A stretch of DNA of 64,000 bases from Macrotrachela quadricornifera (GCA_022393335.1 JAJEKB010021643.1:124001-188000), one strand, 5' to 3'. Positions 21,698 through 32,759 are shown, counted from the stretch's first letter. Program-made: numbers and translations. The notes: a model not told the origin generated them from the sequence alone.

Positions 21698-24655
21698 TTA
21701 TTTCTTTTTAAGTTTAAATTCCAATTTCATACGAAAGTTTTTAACACGAAATTGTTTGGGAACTTGTGAAATTCGTAGATTTTTAATAACAGGTCTAACA
21801 AATGAAGATGTTTTTGATGGTGCTTCCTTGTTGTCACATACTTGTTCAATAGCGCTATACGATTGACTTACATCTGAATGATCAGATGCAAGAGTTTTTT
21901 CACGATTTTCAATCGATTGTTGATAAACCGAAAATGCTTTGATATTGTCACCCATGATTTGATGTAGTTGCCACAGATTACTAAAAGAAATAGCTAAATC
22001 AGAATGATTTGGAGGTAGAGCTTTTTGTCGAATTTCAAGTGCTTTTTCATAAAATGAAAGGGCTTTTGTGTAATCTTTCATCTTCTGATATAATGAAGCA
22101 ATATTATTGTAAGAATTAGCCAAATCTGGATGATTGGGTAGAAGTGCTTTTTCATAGATATCAAGTGCTTTCATATGGTAAAATAATGCCGTATTGTATT
22201 CTTCTTTATTATCATATACTAAACCAATATTATTGTAAGAAGTAGCTAAATCAGGATGATTTGGAGGAAGTGTATCTCGTTCGATTTCAACGGTTTTTTC
22301 ATAATAAAAAAGTGCTTCTGTATAGTTACCCATAGTATCATAGACAGAACCCATATTATTATAAGAAGTAGCCAATATTCGATGTCCAGGTGGAAGTGTT
22401 TTTTGTCGAATTTCAAGTGCTTTTTCATGTGATTCAAGTGCTTTGGAATATTCTCCCATATTATCATATATTATACCTATATTACTGTAAGAAATTGCTA
22501 AATCAGGATGATTTTCAGGAAGCGCTTTTTCTTCAATTTCAAGTGTTTTTTTATAAAATAAAAGTGCTTTTGAATATTCTCCCATATGTTTATATACAGA
22601 ACCAATATTATTGTAAAATGTTGCTAAATTAGGATGATTTGCAGGAAGAGTTTTTTGATAGATTTCAAGTGTTTTTTCATAAAATGAAAGTGCTTTTGAA
22701 TATTCACCCATACTATCGTATAATAAGCCAATATTATTAAATGAAATAGCTAAAGATGGATGATTTGACGGTAATGTTTTCTGTTCAATTTCAAGTGCTT
22801 TTTCATGAAACTCAAGCGCTTTGGAATATTCTCCCATATTTTTATATACCAAAGCAATATTATTGTAGGAAATAGCCAACGAAGGATGATTCGAAGGAAG
22901 ACTTTTTTGTTCGATTTCAAGTGCTTTTTCATGTGATTCAAGTGCGTTAGAATAATCACCCATAAATTTTTGAATCAAACCAATATTATTATACGATATA
23001 GCTAATGATGGATGATCTGATGGAAGAGATTTTTGGTAGATTTCAAGTGATTGTTGATAAAATGAAAGTGCTTTCGAATAGTTTCCGATACTATTATATA
23101 CTTGACCAATATTATTATACGATGTAGCTAAATCTTGATGATCTTGAGGAAGAATTTTTTGATAAATTTCCAATGCTTCTTGATAAGTTGTAAGTGATTC
23201 TTCATAATCACCTTGATTACGTTTAATTAATCCAAGTTGATGATAAAGTAATGCTTTTTCATTATCATCATTAGTTAAATCAAATAATGTTTTATATACT
23301 TGTTCAGCTTTATCAAATTTGCCTAATTTAATAAGTAACATACCAAGTCGATGCCATCCTGTTGATCCATGAGTTTCCTCACGCATTCGTTCAGTTAGAG
23401 CAATAATTTGTTGATTTTTAATACTTGTTAATTTAAGTTCAACTTGATAGAGACGATTGTTATTATCAATTTGTTTTATTTCACCAATACGAAAAACGGT
23501 ATGCATTGAAAAAAGAATCTCTTGTTCAGATGTAAAATAACTAGTACCATCAGTTAATGCAAAAGGTGTTGATAGGTTTGATGGTTCAATGATCATTTTA
23601 AAAAGAATACCGATCATATCAAGATTATTTAAAGCATCTTGTGAAAATTCTAATGAAATTTTTCGTTTTTTACTTGTAGATAAAAAATTATTAAATGACA
23701 TTAATCCACTTTTTGCTTTAATTAATTTTTCAAAATCATTTTTAGTCATACCTTGTCCTCGATAAACAATAAATGAACGTTTTTGTTCATCATTCGATTG
23801 TTCTTTATGAAGTTGATCGATCTGTCGATGAAGATCTTGAATAAAAAAACCCATTTTAATAATTGTATCGACTTCATAAGTACGTAAAGCTCGATTAAGC
23901 ATTGTATGAATAAAACATGGATAAGTATACCACCATATTGGTGTTTTTTTACGATAATTTTGTCCAAATTCTTCAATAATATGTAATTCATTTTGATTAC
24001 CAGCATATTGTTCTCGACAATAACTAGCTAAATCTTTAATAGATTGTTCAGTATATTTTATTTCAAATAGAATTTCTTTAAGTATTTGTGTATACATAAA
24101 TGATTGATCAAGTTGATCTAAAATTTGGTCAGATACTTCATTTGCCGTAACAAAACTAACAGGAATAAAATTTTGCTCACATTTTTGTGCAGTTTGTTTT
24201 AATGCATCACAAATAGGTTTAATTTGTGTAAAAACACCTTCAATTTTTGACCAATCTTTTGCCCATGATTCATGTTTTATTTTACTACCACAAAAAACAT
24301 AAATTGAATGAAGTTGTGGTATATCATGAATATAAGATATAATTTGTTGACCAAGTGCACCAGATATAATCATAAAAGCTTTTTCATCTTTAACATCACT
24401 AAGAAAATCAACACAACTATCAATATCATTGAATGTATTTATTGCATTAACAACAGTTCGTAATTGATCTACGATATCACGAGAATCATCATCTATAACA
24501 TCATCAAGATTTGGATCTAACCAAACAACAAGAAAATTTTCAATAACACGAGGATGTGGACGTATTCGGGAAGTATCAGCTACTTTCTTGTTATTATTTT
24601 CATTAGTAGAATTATCAGTTGTTTTTGTCTTCTTTTTGTCCATATTGTATGACAA
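21698..24655 (-). CDS. ADP-ribosyltransferase-TPR fusion protein, 985 residues
   Basis: Single long exon. Residues 1-200 form an N-terminal region of unknown fold (HPRVIENFLVVWLDP near 34-48). Residues about 205-410 look like an arginine-type mono-ADP-ribosyltransferase with R-S-E motifs: Arg299 in VYRG, Ser326-Thr327-Ser328 in FLSTS, and Glu377-x-Glu379 in TSEQEI. Residues about 425-925 are about 12 TPR units of 42 residues of the kinesin-light-chain kind (pattern YNNIGxVY..MGxYSKAL..YEKALEI..K.LPxNHPDLA), visible at DNA level as a 126-bp tandem repeat. The TPR array is expected to bind partner proteins and present them to the transferase; NAD is the expected co-substrate. Targets are unknown. 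There is no signal peptide, so it is probably cytosolic. ATGs at residues 1 and 5 are both possible starts. The architecture belongs to a family I associate with bdelloids. Confidence 0.85.
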   Translation of the reverse strand: MSYNMDKKKTKTTDNSTNENNNKKVADTSRIRPHPRVIENFLVVWLDPNLDDVIDDDSRDIVDQLRTVVNAINTFNDIDSCVDFLSDVKDEKAFMIISGALGQQIISYIHDIPQLHSIYVFCGSKIKHESWAKDWSKIEGVFTQIKPICDALKQTAQKCEQNFIPVSFVTANEVSDQILDQLDQSFMYTQILKEILFEIKYTEQSIKDLASYCREQYAGNQNELHIIEEFGQNYRKKTPIWWYTYPCFIHTMLNRALRTYEVDTIIKMGFFIQDLHRQIDQLHKEQSNDEQKRSFIVYRGQGMTKNDFEKLIKAKSGLMSFNNFLSTSKKRKISLEFSQDALNNLDMIGILFKMIIEPSNLSTPFALTDGTSYFTSEQEILFSMHTVFRIGEIKQIDNNNRLYQVELKLTSIKNQQIIALTERMREETHGSTGWHRLGMLLIKLGKFDKAEQVYKTLFDLTNDDNEKALLYHQLGLIKRNQGDYEESLTTYQEALEIYQKILPQDHQDLATSYNNIGQVYNSIGNYSKALSFYQQSLEIYQKSLPSDHPSLAISYNNIGLIQKFMGDYSNALESHEKALEIEQKSLPSNHPSLAISYNNIALVYKNMGEYSKALEFHEKALEIEQKTLPSNHPSLAISFNNIGLLYDSMGEYSKALSFYEKTLEIYQKTLPANHPNLATFYNNIGSVYKHMGEYSKALLFYKKTLEIEEKALPENHPDLAISYSNIGIIYDNMGEYSKALESHEKALEIRQKTLPPGHRILATSYNNMGSVYDTMGNYTEALFYYEKTVEIERDTLPPNHPDLATSYNNIGLVYDNKEEYNTALFYHMKALDIYEKALLPNHPDLANSYNNIASLYQKMKDYTKALSFYEKALEIRQKALPPNHSDLAISFSNLWQLHQIMGDNIKAFSVYQQSIENREKTLASDHSDVSQSYSAIEQVCDNKEAPSKTSSFVRPVIKNLRISQVPKQFRVKNFRMKLEFKLKKK

Positions 24656-24711
24656 AAATCGTCGAATTGAAATAGTGAATTAATGAATTCTATGCGGAGA
24701 GAACAGTGTGT

Positions 24712-24720
24712 TTTTATATA
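24712..24720 (-). promoter_or_regulatory. TATA box of the ART-TPR gene
   Basis: TATATAAAA on the minus strand lies 56 bp upstream of the ATG at 24655, allowing a leader of about 25-30 nt. The spacing resembles that of the MLKL-like gene. Confidence 0.5.
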
Positions 24721-24729
24721 AACGAATTT

Positions 24730-25415
24730 GGTTTTTTCTTTCTATATGTTTTATCGGTTGTTTGCTTTGAATCACTTATATTACTTGACGTCTAGAAAAA
24801 AAAACGACCTACGTCGTTTGATGAAAGAGAATAATGTCAATAGAAATTTCTCTAATAAAATACGAAACAGAAGAAAAAGTAAAGTGCAACTCTTCTATCG
24901 ACTCTCTTGACTACACTATATGTAAGCAAATAATTGTGCAGCAGTGTAAATTTTAAATGGAATGGATTGTATTGGCATGAATTTCGGAAGAGAAAAAAAT
25001 AATTTATTCGTATGTTGATTTCTATCGTTTCATGGCAACAATTCAGTTCTTTTTCTTTTTTTATCAGTCTACTTAATACGATAAAAAATTGTGTTGTAAA
25101 ATATGTTGGAAAATGGCTTGCTTATCTTTTTTGCTCTATGCATATAGTTGTTATCAGGCAATGTAAAGAAAGACAATTGACAATGGATGAAGGTCGTTTT
25201 AAAAAATTAGGTTTTTTCTTACAGTACACTACAAAAAAAAACATCATAGGGTAGTAGTTGAGTTTTATAGCAAGTAGCATCATACAATAGACTATTCATA
25301 TTTTGATAAAAAAAAGATATTGAGTCTTTCCACAAAATTTTACGGAAAGAGTGTACACATGTTAATTATCTTTTAAATCGGTCATGATGATCATTTGCAA
25401 ACATTATAGAAAAAC
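24730..25415. other. Intergenic
   Basis: AT-rich. No exon or transposon end was recognised. Confidence 0.4.
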
Positions 25416-25417
25416 TA

Positions 25418-26162
25418 ACGGGTGTCCTAGGAATAATGAGCCTCTCAGTATTTTGAATATCTTTTCACTATTATTCCTTTGAATAAAATACTTTTTTAAA
25501 TTAAAAGATAGCGCTTGAAACTTCCTACAAAACCATACATAATTAGGTCGAAAACTGCTTTAAATATATTTGAAAAAAGATGAAAATCGCAGACATAGAA
25601 AAAGCGGCCGCGCTTTTAATCCCATTTGTTATCAATCCACTGTATTAAAAAAAGAAAATATACCAAAAGATGCAGCGTGAAAAGCCCTACAATTTACAAA
25701 AGAACAATTGTGCAAAGATGAAATAAGAAAGCGAACGAATTCATCTTATACCGAAAAAATACATCATTTTTGCATGGACAAAATTTGATCATTCAAAAAT
25801 TTATGTTTGGAAACCGAGAAGCGCAACTATAAGACAAGCGATCTCATCTAAATTGTACGGCTTTTCATGCTGCACCTTTTGATATACTTTGCTTTTCTAA
25901 TAGAGCAAAGTAAGTAATTGAAAAATTGTATGCAAAGTGCCACAATTGATGATGCTCAATCTTTTACATTTTACAGTTTTTCTCTGTCTTCGATTTTCAT
26001 CTTTTTCCAAATATATTTAAAGCAGTTTTCAGGCCTATTCATGTATGACTTTGTACAGAATTTCAAGTGCTATCTTTTAATAAAAATTGTATTTTAATTA
26101 AAGGAATAATAGTGAAAGAATATTGAAAATACTGAGAGGCTCATTATTCCTGGAACACTCAT
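25418..26162. mobile_element. Fold-back MITE, TA-flanked, sharing its core with 1828-2805
   Basis: The ends are ACGGGTGTCCTAGGAATAAT (25418) and, inverted, ATGAGTGTTCCAGGAATAAT ending at 26162. Each is bordered by TA (25416-25417 and 26163-26164). The arms continue inward for about 350 bp through GAGCCTCTCAGTATTTT. The core contains GATGCAGCGTGAAAAGCCCT and its inverse near 25855-25880, homologous to the core of the 1828-2805 element even though the terminal sequences are unrelated. Non-coding. Confidence 0.75.
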
Positions 26163-27659
26163 TACATTTTGTCGGAATATATGGAAAAATAACAAACAAG
26201 CTCATTCTTTCATCATCAATGTAGATCGTTTATTTTACTATTCATTAATTTTGAAGAAAACTATTTACACGACAAATTCTTAACCGCAAAACGCTCAACA
26301 ATGTCTGTCCTGTCTCGAGTGCCGCGAGGCTCTGTTGTATATCCTCTAAAAATAATGACCCGATCAAAAGCATAAACAGCAGACTTTTTGTTAAAGCTCA
26401 GGATACGATCAGAAGTTTCATGGTAATCAGCTGACATCGAATACTATTTCGGATTCTGGTCATAACTTACATTTTGAAGAAAACCTATTCACTACAGTGA
26501 ATAAATTGTTCAGACATTTACAACAATTATTTAACAAAAGACACTCTGTATTGGCTGTTTTCATTGAGATTGATATTCATTTGTAATGAAAATATCAAAA
26601 TAAATCGCGCATGTGCATATATTCTATCCCGTTTATGAGATTCTATAAACACTTTGAGTCATTCCAACTTATCTTCAGTATTCTACAGTTTTATTCTAAC
26701 TTGCTATTTAGAAAAGTATTAAATTATCTTGTCAAATAAATAAAAGTTATCTTCTTTACTTTGTTTTCAAAATAAAAAAATTGTGACATAATAGTAAACC
26801 TATTTTTTTCTCAATGCTAAACTCATATAAGTCAGAACGACTCGAGATATTTATCACAATCAATTTTCAATTACATTTTGCATCTTGGTCAATTTTTCAG
26901 ATTTGGTTTAACAATGATGTTTGGCTTAAAACATGTCTCTCATATTGTGTATTGTAATAATTATACTTCGTTCATAACTAGCTCTACTACAATAATAATT
27001 AACAACTGAATTGAATTTCGTCAACAAATCTGCTATAGACATAAGTGCAATACCTCCAACTTTCTTAATTTATTTGATATACTAAACAGAAAAGAACATA
27101 TATCGTTCAAACGAAAATCAAACCCATGATTGAATATTGGTTCTCCGAAACAATGCTCTAACTATTGAGTTGGCGAAGAACACTGTATACATTAATTTTC
27201 TCTTCAAGTGATATTTAATTATTGAAAGGTTTTAAAGTCGATCCTATATAAAAGATCTATCTGAATATATGAACTGTATACTGTAAAAGAATCGGTATTT
27301 TACGGAACCTGTACCCAGGGAAGAACCTAGAAGGTTTCGTATGGAGTCTCTGAAGCTAAAAAAAGTCTGAAAATTTTCGTACAGAACCAAAAAGATGCAG
27401 CGGTTTCGGGCCGATCTTTAAAGGTTCTATAAAACATTTAATCTTTTATAGTGTATTTTATGATTATGCCACTGCGTTGGTCATTTTCCTTTTCTTCTGG
27501 TGGTGGATACGATTTAAAATTGAAACTATGTAAATGACGTACCTAATTATATTGACGCTTTTATACAAGTAAGACACTACGTTGGCAGTTTTTTTTCTAT
27601 ATAAAATGTTGAATTTGATAGTAGAAATACTAGTTTTATATTTAAATGAATAAAAGTAA
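26163..27659. other. Intergenic, 1.5 kb
   Basis: AT-rich, with one GC-richer patch near 27300-27430. Nothing was recognised as a gene. The boundary with the 3' part of the Penelope-like element (near 27660 or somewhat lower) is not sharply defined. Confidence 0.4.
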
Positions 27660-27683
27660 GTGAATATACAGTAAAACTAGAAC

Positions 27684-27710
27684 TTTCGGCATCACAGACG
27701 CCATCATCAG
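27684..27710 (-). ncRNA. Hammerhead-ribozyme-like motif in the Penelope-like element 3' UTR
   Basis: On the minus strand CTGATGA (27710-27704) is followed by one U, a 6-bp stem GGCGTC/GATGCC with a 3-nt loop, then GAAA (27687-27684). This is the order of the hammerhead catalytic core (CUGAUGA-stem II-GAAA). Downstream, CTAGTTTTA and TAAAACTAG could form a 9-bp helix III. Helix I and a clean UH cleavage site are not obvious, so the copy may be inactive. Hammerheads are known from Penelope-like elements. Confidence 0.5.
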
Positions 27711-27974
27711 TAGTATAATTTGTAAATAATATTTTTGATAAATGAATATTTTGTATAGATGAATGGATTAAATAATATTTTTATAAGTAATAATGCAATT
27801 GATACTAAAGTGGAAAGGTTTTTTACAGTTGGAATAGAACCGAGAGAAAAAAAGTTGTTCAAATTTTTCTTTACCTGTTTTGAGCAGTCGTGTATATTTA
27901 TTTCAGTTGGATTATTGTTGTTTTGGTGATTGCTTTGATTTATTTAAATTTGTGTATGAACCTTTGGGAAATAC

Positions 27975-29107
27975 TTAAAGAGGAACAGAAGTATCATTAC
28001 CGTTGAGCTCTGGTCTTTTTGATCGAATTCGAATTGATTCTTTCACCTGTAATCGATAATGCATTGGATCTTGATTTAGGATGTTTATGTCTATGAAATT
28101 GATAGAGTGACCAGTTGCAAATGCATGTTTTCCCAAAGCAGATTTTGGTTTAAAAAATGGAAGATTGACTTGTTGGTGTTGTTGGGTTTGATATGTTGTT
28201 TGTTTGTTGAATAATCTGGCACTTCTGCGTAGTGGTGGAGTAGAGGATTTCTTTTGAATATGACCAGTCATGTTACTGATATGTTGTTTAATTGTTTCTT
28301 TTTGGTAAGCAAGAGAGTATGCTTGACTAACGAAAATAATTGCGTTAGCAGTATCTTTCTCATGCTCTTTCAGACGTCGATGAGTTTGTCGAATGGTCTT
28401 CCCAATATATGTTTTGTTATATTCCAAACAAGATATCTGATAAACTACTCCAGATTTTTTAGGCGGTTTTAATTTATCTTTGGTTGAAAAGCATAGTCGA
28501 GTTTCGTTATTGATTTCATATATTACCCTCACATGTGATGTTGGATCGTTCTGGAGTATGATAGATTCCAGTTTTTTCCCATAGATATAACTTGGTGTAC
28601 CTAAATATGAAATTTGTACATATTTATATTTTTTATTATCAGTTGGTGTTGGTTGTACTAAATCTTGTTTTGACTTTGGTTAATAACATTGATTTAGTAG
28701 TTTGTTTATTATATTTTGTACAAAATTCGATGGGTAACCATTAAATGCCGCCATTTTTCGAATATATAATAGTTCACATTGTAATAAGTCAGGTCTAGAA
28801 CATATTCGAATGGCTCTATCAACTAATGCATAGATGGATGTCCGTTTATATACTGTGGGAATTAAACTGTTCCATTTCAATATTAATTTAGTTGCTGTTT
28901 CTTTTCTATATACCATTGTGTCAAAACCATTGTCATGTCGATACACTGATAAATCAAGGAATGCTATAGTTTTATCGACTTCTGGTACAACAGTAAATTT
29001 AATGCATGGATCTAAAGTATTCAATAGCTGACGACATGTATCTTTGTCTGCTTCAGCTTTGACAATGGTAAATGTATCGTCAACATAACGACGCCATACT
29101 ACTAGTA
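27975..29107 (-). pseudogene. Penelope-like RT-endonuclease, truncated, one in-frame stop
   Basis: One continuous frame covers the RT active site (WRRYVDDTF), the thumb (near LLNTLDPCIKFTVV and DLSVYRH), a linker, and GIY-YIG endonuclease (GVVYQISC, then KTYIGKT, then RRLKEH) to the stop after TSVPL. It is broken by a single TAA at 28682-28680, between the thumb and the linker. The upstream fingers/palm are missing, so the product could not be a working reverse transcriptase. The endonuclease part (about 28530-27975) still has a good frame with GIY/YIG-type and HxxK-type residues. Annotated as a broken fragment; no intact protein is encoded. Confidence 0.82.
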
Positions 29108-29993
29108 TTTACCATTTCACATACAAGATAAATGAAAACATATACTCTCTTACCAACAGATTTGTTCAATCAATCTAACTCCAAAGAATTTGCTCTCATA
29201 TCCAATTGTGCTTCATTAATTTCACGGTGCTTCAATTTCCAGAGATATTGTACATCATCATCATCATTAAAGTTAATATACATTGAAGAAAGACAGTATG
29301 TTGTAGATGAATTGATATATAACTCGATGAATATATTAGCAACATTTAATAAACAATCATATTTGACGAATAAACACGGTGGTTCAGGTACATCAACACC
29401 TTCCAATTCTGAATATGATGAAATAAAAATAAGTTTAATAATTAATTCAAATTCATCATACTAATTCTTCCCACTTTCAGATAAACTTTCTATTTTCTTA
29501 ACAGGTCTTAACGATAAAAAACAAAAGATATTCATTTATTTTTTTTCGCGTTGATCTATTCGATTATTTTCTGATGACACGTTTATTAAATTATTATTTG
29601 ATACTGTTAAATTTGTTGGTTTCAAATCGGCTTTTGATTTAGTATTTTCAACTTATATGGATTAGTTTTATCTATTGGAATTTTGTGGAATTATCTTATG
29701 ATGTTATAAGGTATTTAAATTTTCTTTAAGTTTTTGTTTAAGTGTGAGCTAATTTGATGATGTTATCAATTATACAGGATGTCAAATTGAATGGGAATTA
29801 ATTTTATTATGATAAAGCTAAGTTTTGATTCTCAGAGTGTATATTAATATTATATATGAATATTACGGACGATAATCTGTTGTGTTTAAATGAGTGAAAT
29901 GTGTCTAAGGGTTTTCTACAAGAATTTACCTAATTTTGTAAATTGTTTTGATTGGTAAAATGTCGTAGACTTTAGCATTTTTATATTATTGTT
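29108..29993. other. Intergenic, with one doubtful open frame
   Basis: A plus-strand frame at 29132-29464 (110 codons, starting MKTYTLLPTDLF) has coding-like composition but no recognised domain, splice context or promoter. It could be a remnant of whatever gene the Penelope-like element landed beside. The rest is AT-rich and featureless. Confidence 0.3.
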
Positions 29994-30332
29994 TCATTTT
30001 TGGATTGAATAAAATGATGGATGCTGTTCAAGCTCAGTTAGAATTTCATGATTATTATTTTTATCATTTAATAAATTAAAACCATTATGAATTAAATCAT
30101 AATTATGATCAACACTACCACCAACGAGTATTTTGAGATTATTAAATAAACTAAAGTCGATGTATTCGACTTGTGTATCGAATGTAGACGGGATAAATAC
30201 AATTAACTCTTCCCCTATTTTCTTCAGCAAGTCTACCAATGCAGACATTGCTGTCCATACTGTTTGTTGAGGAGATGATGAACCTGATGTTGATGGCTCT
30301 GTTGCTGTTTCTGATGACGATGTATAATGAGC
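29994..30332 (-). CDS. Possible terminal exon of an unknown gene
   Basis: Minus-strand frame from an acceptor-like ACATAG (just before 30332) to a stop at 29994, 112 codons. It runs through a Ser/Thr-rich segment (HYTSSSETATEPSTSG), then ALVDLLKKIGEELIVF and HPSFYSIQK. An in-frame TAG lies exactly at the acceptor, so an upstream exon is needed. A frame at 30518-30333 could contribute but the junction is unresolved. No family is recognised. It may equally be a pseudogene. Confidence 0.35.
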   Translation of the reverse strand, partial: AHYTSSSETATEPSTSGSSSPQQTVWTAMSALVDLLKKIGEELIVFIPSTFDTQVEYIDFSLFNNLKILVGGSVDHNYDLIHNGFNLLNDKNNNHEILTELEQHPSFYSIQK

Positions 30333-30529
30333 CTATGTATGATGGAGGAGAGCAAATCTTTGGAGATTGTAATATCCCATTAGCAGTATAAAATGACAGC
30401 TTGATACCGCCTCTGTTACAACTGTTGAAGCAGTAACACCCATTTCATCTTGTACAACATTAGCTCGAGTTCGTGTTATAATTTTTACTAAAATATTATT
30501 AATAATTATTAAATTCAAAAAAAATAAAT

Positions 30530-31113
30530 CTACTTTTTTCTTGTGTTTTTCTTGCCTTATTTTGATCGCCCATCTATTAGAGAATAAATTAATAATTTAA
30601 TACGTTTTATTCAATATGAAAAAGACTTTTTCAAAAGGATTTTCACTCACTTTCGTTGAAAAAAAATCCGAAGTTTGTATTATTTTAAAAAAAAAACGAG
30701 TTTTACAATTGTTTTTATGAAAGGCGTTCAATTTCTTTTCGTTCTTTATTCTACTTATGATCAGATGTTGTGTCATTTATCAGCTGATGACGTCTGTTTT
30801 ACTGTATTACCCAAATGAAAGAAAAGAAATTTCCATCATAATTCACTCTGTATTTGTTCCTCTCCCCAATGATAATCTCTTTTTACAGTTTGTTTTATTA
30901 TATAATCATAATTCAAAGATAAATTTATACTTATTTATTAATAATCAATATAAAAAAATTAAGAAAAAAACTTTTATTATAAAAAATGAAAAAGAAAAAA
31001 TATGGTTTTCAATCATGTAAAATCAATTTAAAATCTTTTTAATCTTGTCAAATCATTGCCGACAAACAAACCAATATTCTTCAATATTTGAATCAGCTGA
31101 ACTAATTTGATTA
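30530..31113. other. Intergenic
   Basis: AT-rich. The small open frame at 30757-31020 ends in a low-complexity Lys/Ile/Asn stretch and is not considered a gene. Confidence 0.4.
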
Positions 31114-31736
31114 ACGAGGAAAGGCCCCCAAGTGATTAAAAGCTTTAGAGTCCATGTTTTTTCCTAGTCGTTGGGGACCCATAGACTAGAACAAACCCCA
31201 AAGGGTTTGTGCGGAGATTGAGATTTGACCGAGATATTGAATGTTTAGTGATTTTTTCGTATAGGGACCCAATTTTACCATAGAATCCTATTGTCGATTT
31301 TTGGCCTCGAAATTTTGCTTAATTGAACGTTTTAGTGAGACTAGCCTATGCACAAAATTTCAGAAGTTTTCGAGCAAGCGTGTTTGAGATAACCATTTTT
31401 CCAAGTTCAGACGCTTTTCCATAGATGCTGTGTAAAATATGCATATTTTGGAAAAGTCATATCTCAGAGATGCTCGCTCGAAAACTTCTGAAATTTTGTG
31501 CATAAGTTAGCCTCACTAAAACCTTCACTTAAGCAAAATTTCGAGGCCAACAATCGACAATAGGATTCTATGGTAAAATTGGATCCATGTACGAAAAACT
31601 CACTAAAAATTCAATATCTCGGTCTAATCTCAATCTCCGCACAAACTCTTTGAAGTTTTTTCTAGTCTATGGGTTCCCAATCACTGAGGAAAACATGGGC
31701 TCTAAAGCTTTTAATCACTTGGGGACGTTCCCTTGT
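31114..31736. mobile_element. Fold-back MITE, TA-flanked
   Basis: A 623-bp near-perfect inverted repeat. ACGAGGAAAGGCCCCCAAGT at the left is matched in inverse by CACTTGGGGACGTTCCCTTGT at the right. Arms of about 300 bp meet near 31425, carrying for example CAATAGGATTCTATGGTAAA, GCACAAAATTTCAGAAGTTT and their inverses. TA flanks both ends (31112-31113 and 31737-31738). Non-coding. The high arm identity suggests fairly recent activity or gene conversion. Confidence 0.8.
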
Positions 31737-31902
31737 TAGTTTTGTCGCTTTTTCATTATTCTTTTATTCATTTAAAAATTATATAAACGAACTTCAATGA
31801 AAAATTGCGTTGTGAAATAAAAAGAACAACAGACAGGTTTTTAATGATTGATTTTCAGTGATATACTATGACATGATTATGATTGAAAAAGAGAAAACAA
31901 AA

Positions 31903-32021
31903 AGCTTACAACACTCGGTATTCCCAGGCGGTCACCCATCCAAGTACTAACCGAGCCCGACGTTGCTTAACTTCAGTGATCGGACGAGAACTGGTGTATT
32001 CAACGTGGTATGGCCGTAAGC
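31903..32021 (-). rRNA. 5S ribosomal RNA, copy 1
   Basis: Minus-strand 119-nt gene starting GCTTACGGCCATACCAC. The internal control region is intact: box A AGTTAAGCAACG and box C GGATGGGTGACCGCCTGGG. It ends GTTGTAAGCT followed by a T-run terminator (CTTTTTG). It differs from copy 2 by one base near the 3' end (U instead of C), turning a closing G-C pair of helix I into a G-U wobble, which is tolerable. The 60 bp upstream (32022-32085) is conserved with copy 2 and is probably promoter. Confidence 0.95.
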
Positions 32022-32172
32022 GATATTTACTATGTCACTTTCTATCCTGAATATTATCTCTCACCAATTATTCTGAATTTTCTTGTAGTGCAGAAATCGT
32101 TAATTCGTATCGAGCTTTAAACTCATCTTCGAGTTCTCAACTTTTGAAATTTTATAGCTCGAGTATTGGGTT

Positions 32173-32434
32173 TTCAACTATTCAACTATTACTATATGAT
32201 AGATCAAGGATGCTACTGTAGACTGCTGCAGCAATCTACCGATAGTGGTTTCATGGTATTCTCAGAGACGTCGATACCTATAGTTTATACTTTTATGGCA
32301 CCCTCATTCAGTGCAATGCCTCCTGATCATGCATTCATGGCATCTCATTATATATATTACTTCTAGCTTCCTAAGGAAAGCATTCTGGCGTTAGCATCCT
32401 TAATCTACCATGTAGTAATAGTTGAATAGTTGAA
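32173..32434. repeat. Inverted repeat, probable MITE
   Basis: Arms 32173-32214 and 32393-32434 (TTCAACTATTCAACTATTAC and its inverse) enclose 180 bp. Weaker symmetry with TCGAGCTTTAAAC/CGAAG words extends a further 40-60 bp outward on both sides. The ends and target duplication are unclear. Confidence 0.55.
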
Positions 32435-32759
32435 AGCTCGAAGTAGAAGTTTGAAACTCGAAACAAGTCTTCGAATTTTACATGTATGTCTTCAATATGA
32501 GTAAATCGCTGTCGAAGAGATTAGTAAAGAAAAATGCGTTTTATTTATCGAATATTCTTTCGTTCTAACATGAGTGTGTGTGTTCCACACGTTGAATTTG
32601 TCGTTCATGTCATATAGTCATCCGGTTTCAACTGCGTCGTTTCTATTCTAATTTTGATCTTCTTTCTCTTTCTTCTGTGTCATTCGATCATTTTGAAATA
32701 TTTCGCTAGAGCGATACGATCTTCCACATCTTGTTATAATGCATTCTTCTTCACAGATT

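Larger units (their letters stand above)
27600..29107 (-). mobile_element. Penelope-like element, 5'-truncated
   Basis: Minus-strand retroelement whose reading frame (29107-27975) begins abruptly at the RT catalytic motif YVDD and runs through the RT thumb to a GIY-YIG endonuclease. It is followed by about 270 bp of 3' UTR and a hammerhead-like motif (27684-27710). The 5' truncation at about 29105 is typical of target-primed insertion. A GIY-YIG domain distinguishes it from EN-less Athena elements. The 3' boundary is approximate. Confidence 0.8.

Noticed and set aside
22246..24006. Several open frames of 70-86 codons on both strands inside the ART-TPR gene
   Set aside because: They are off-frame shadows of the repetitive TPR coding sequence; the 985-residue frame explains the region.
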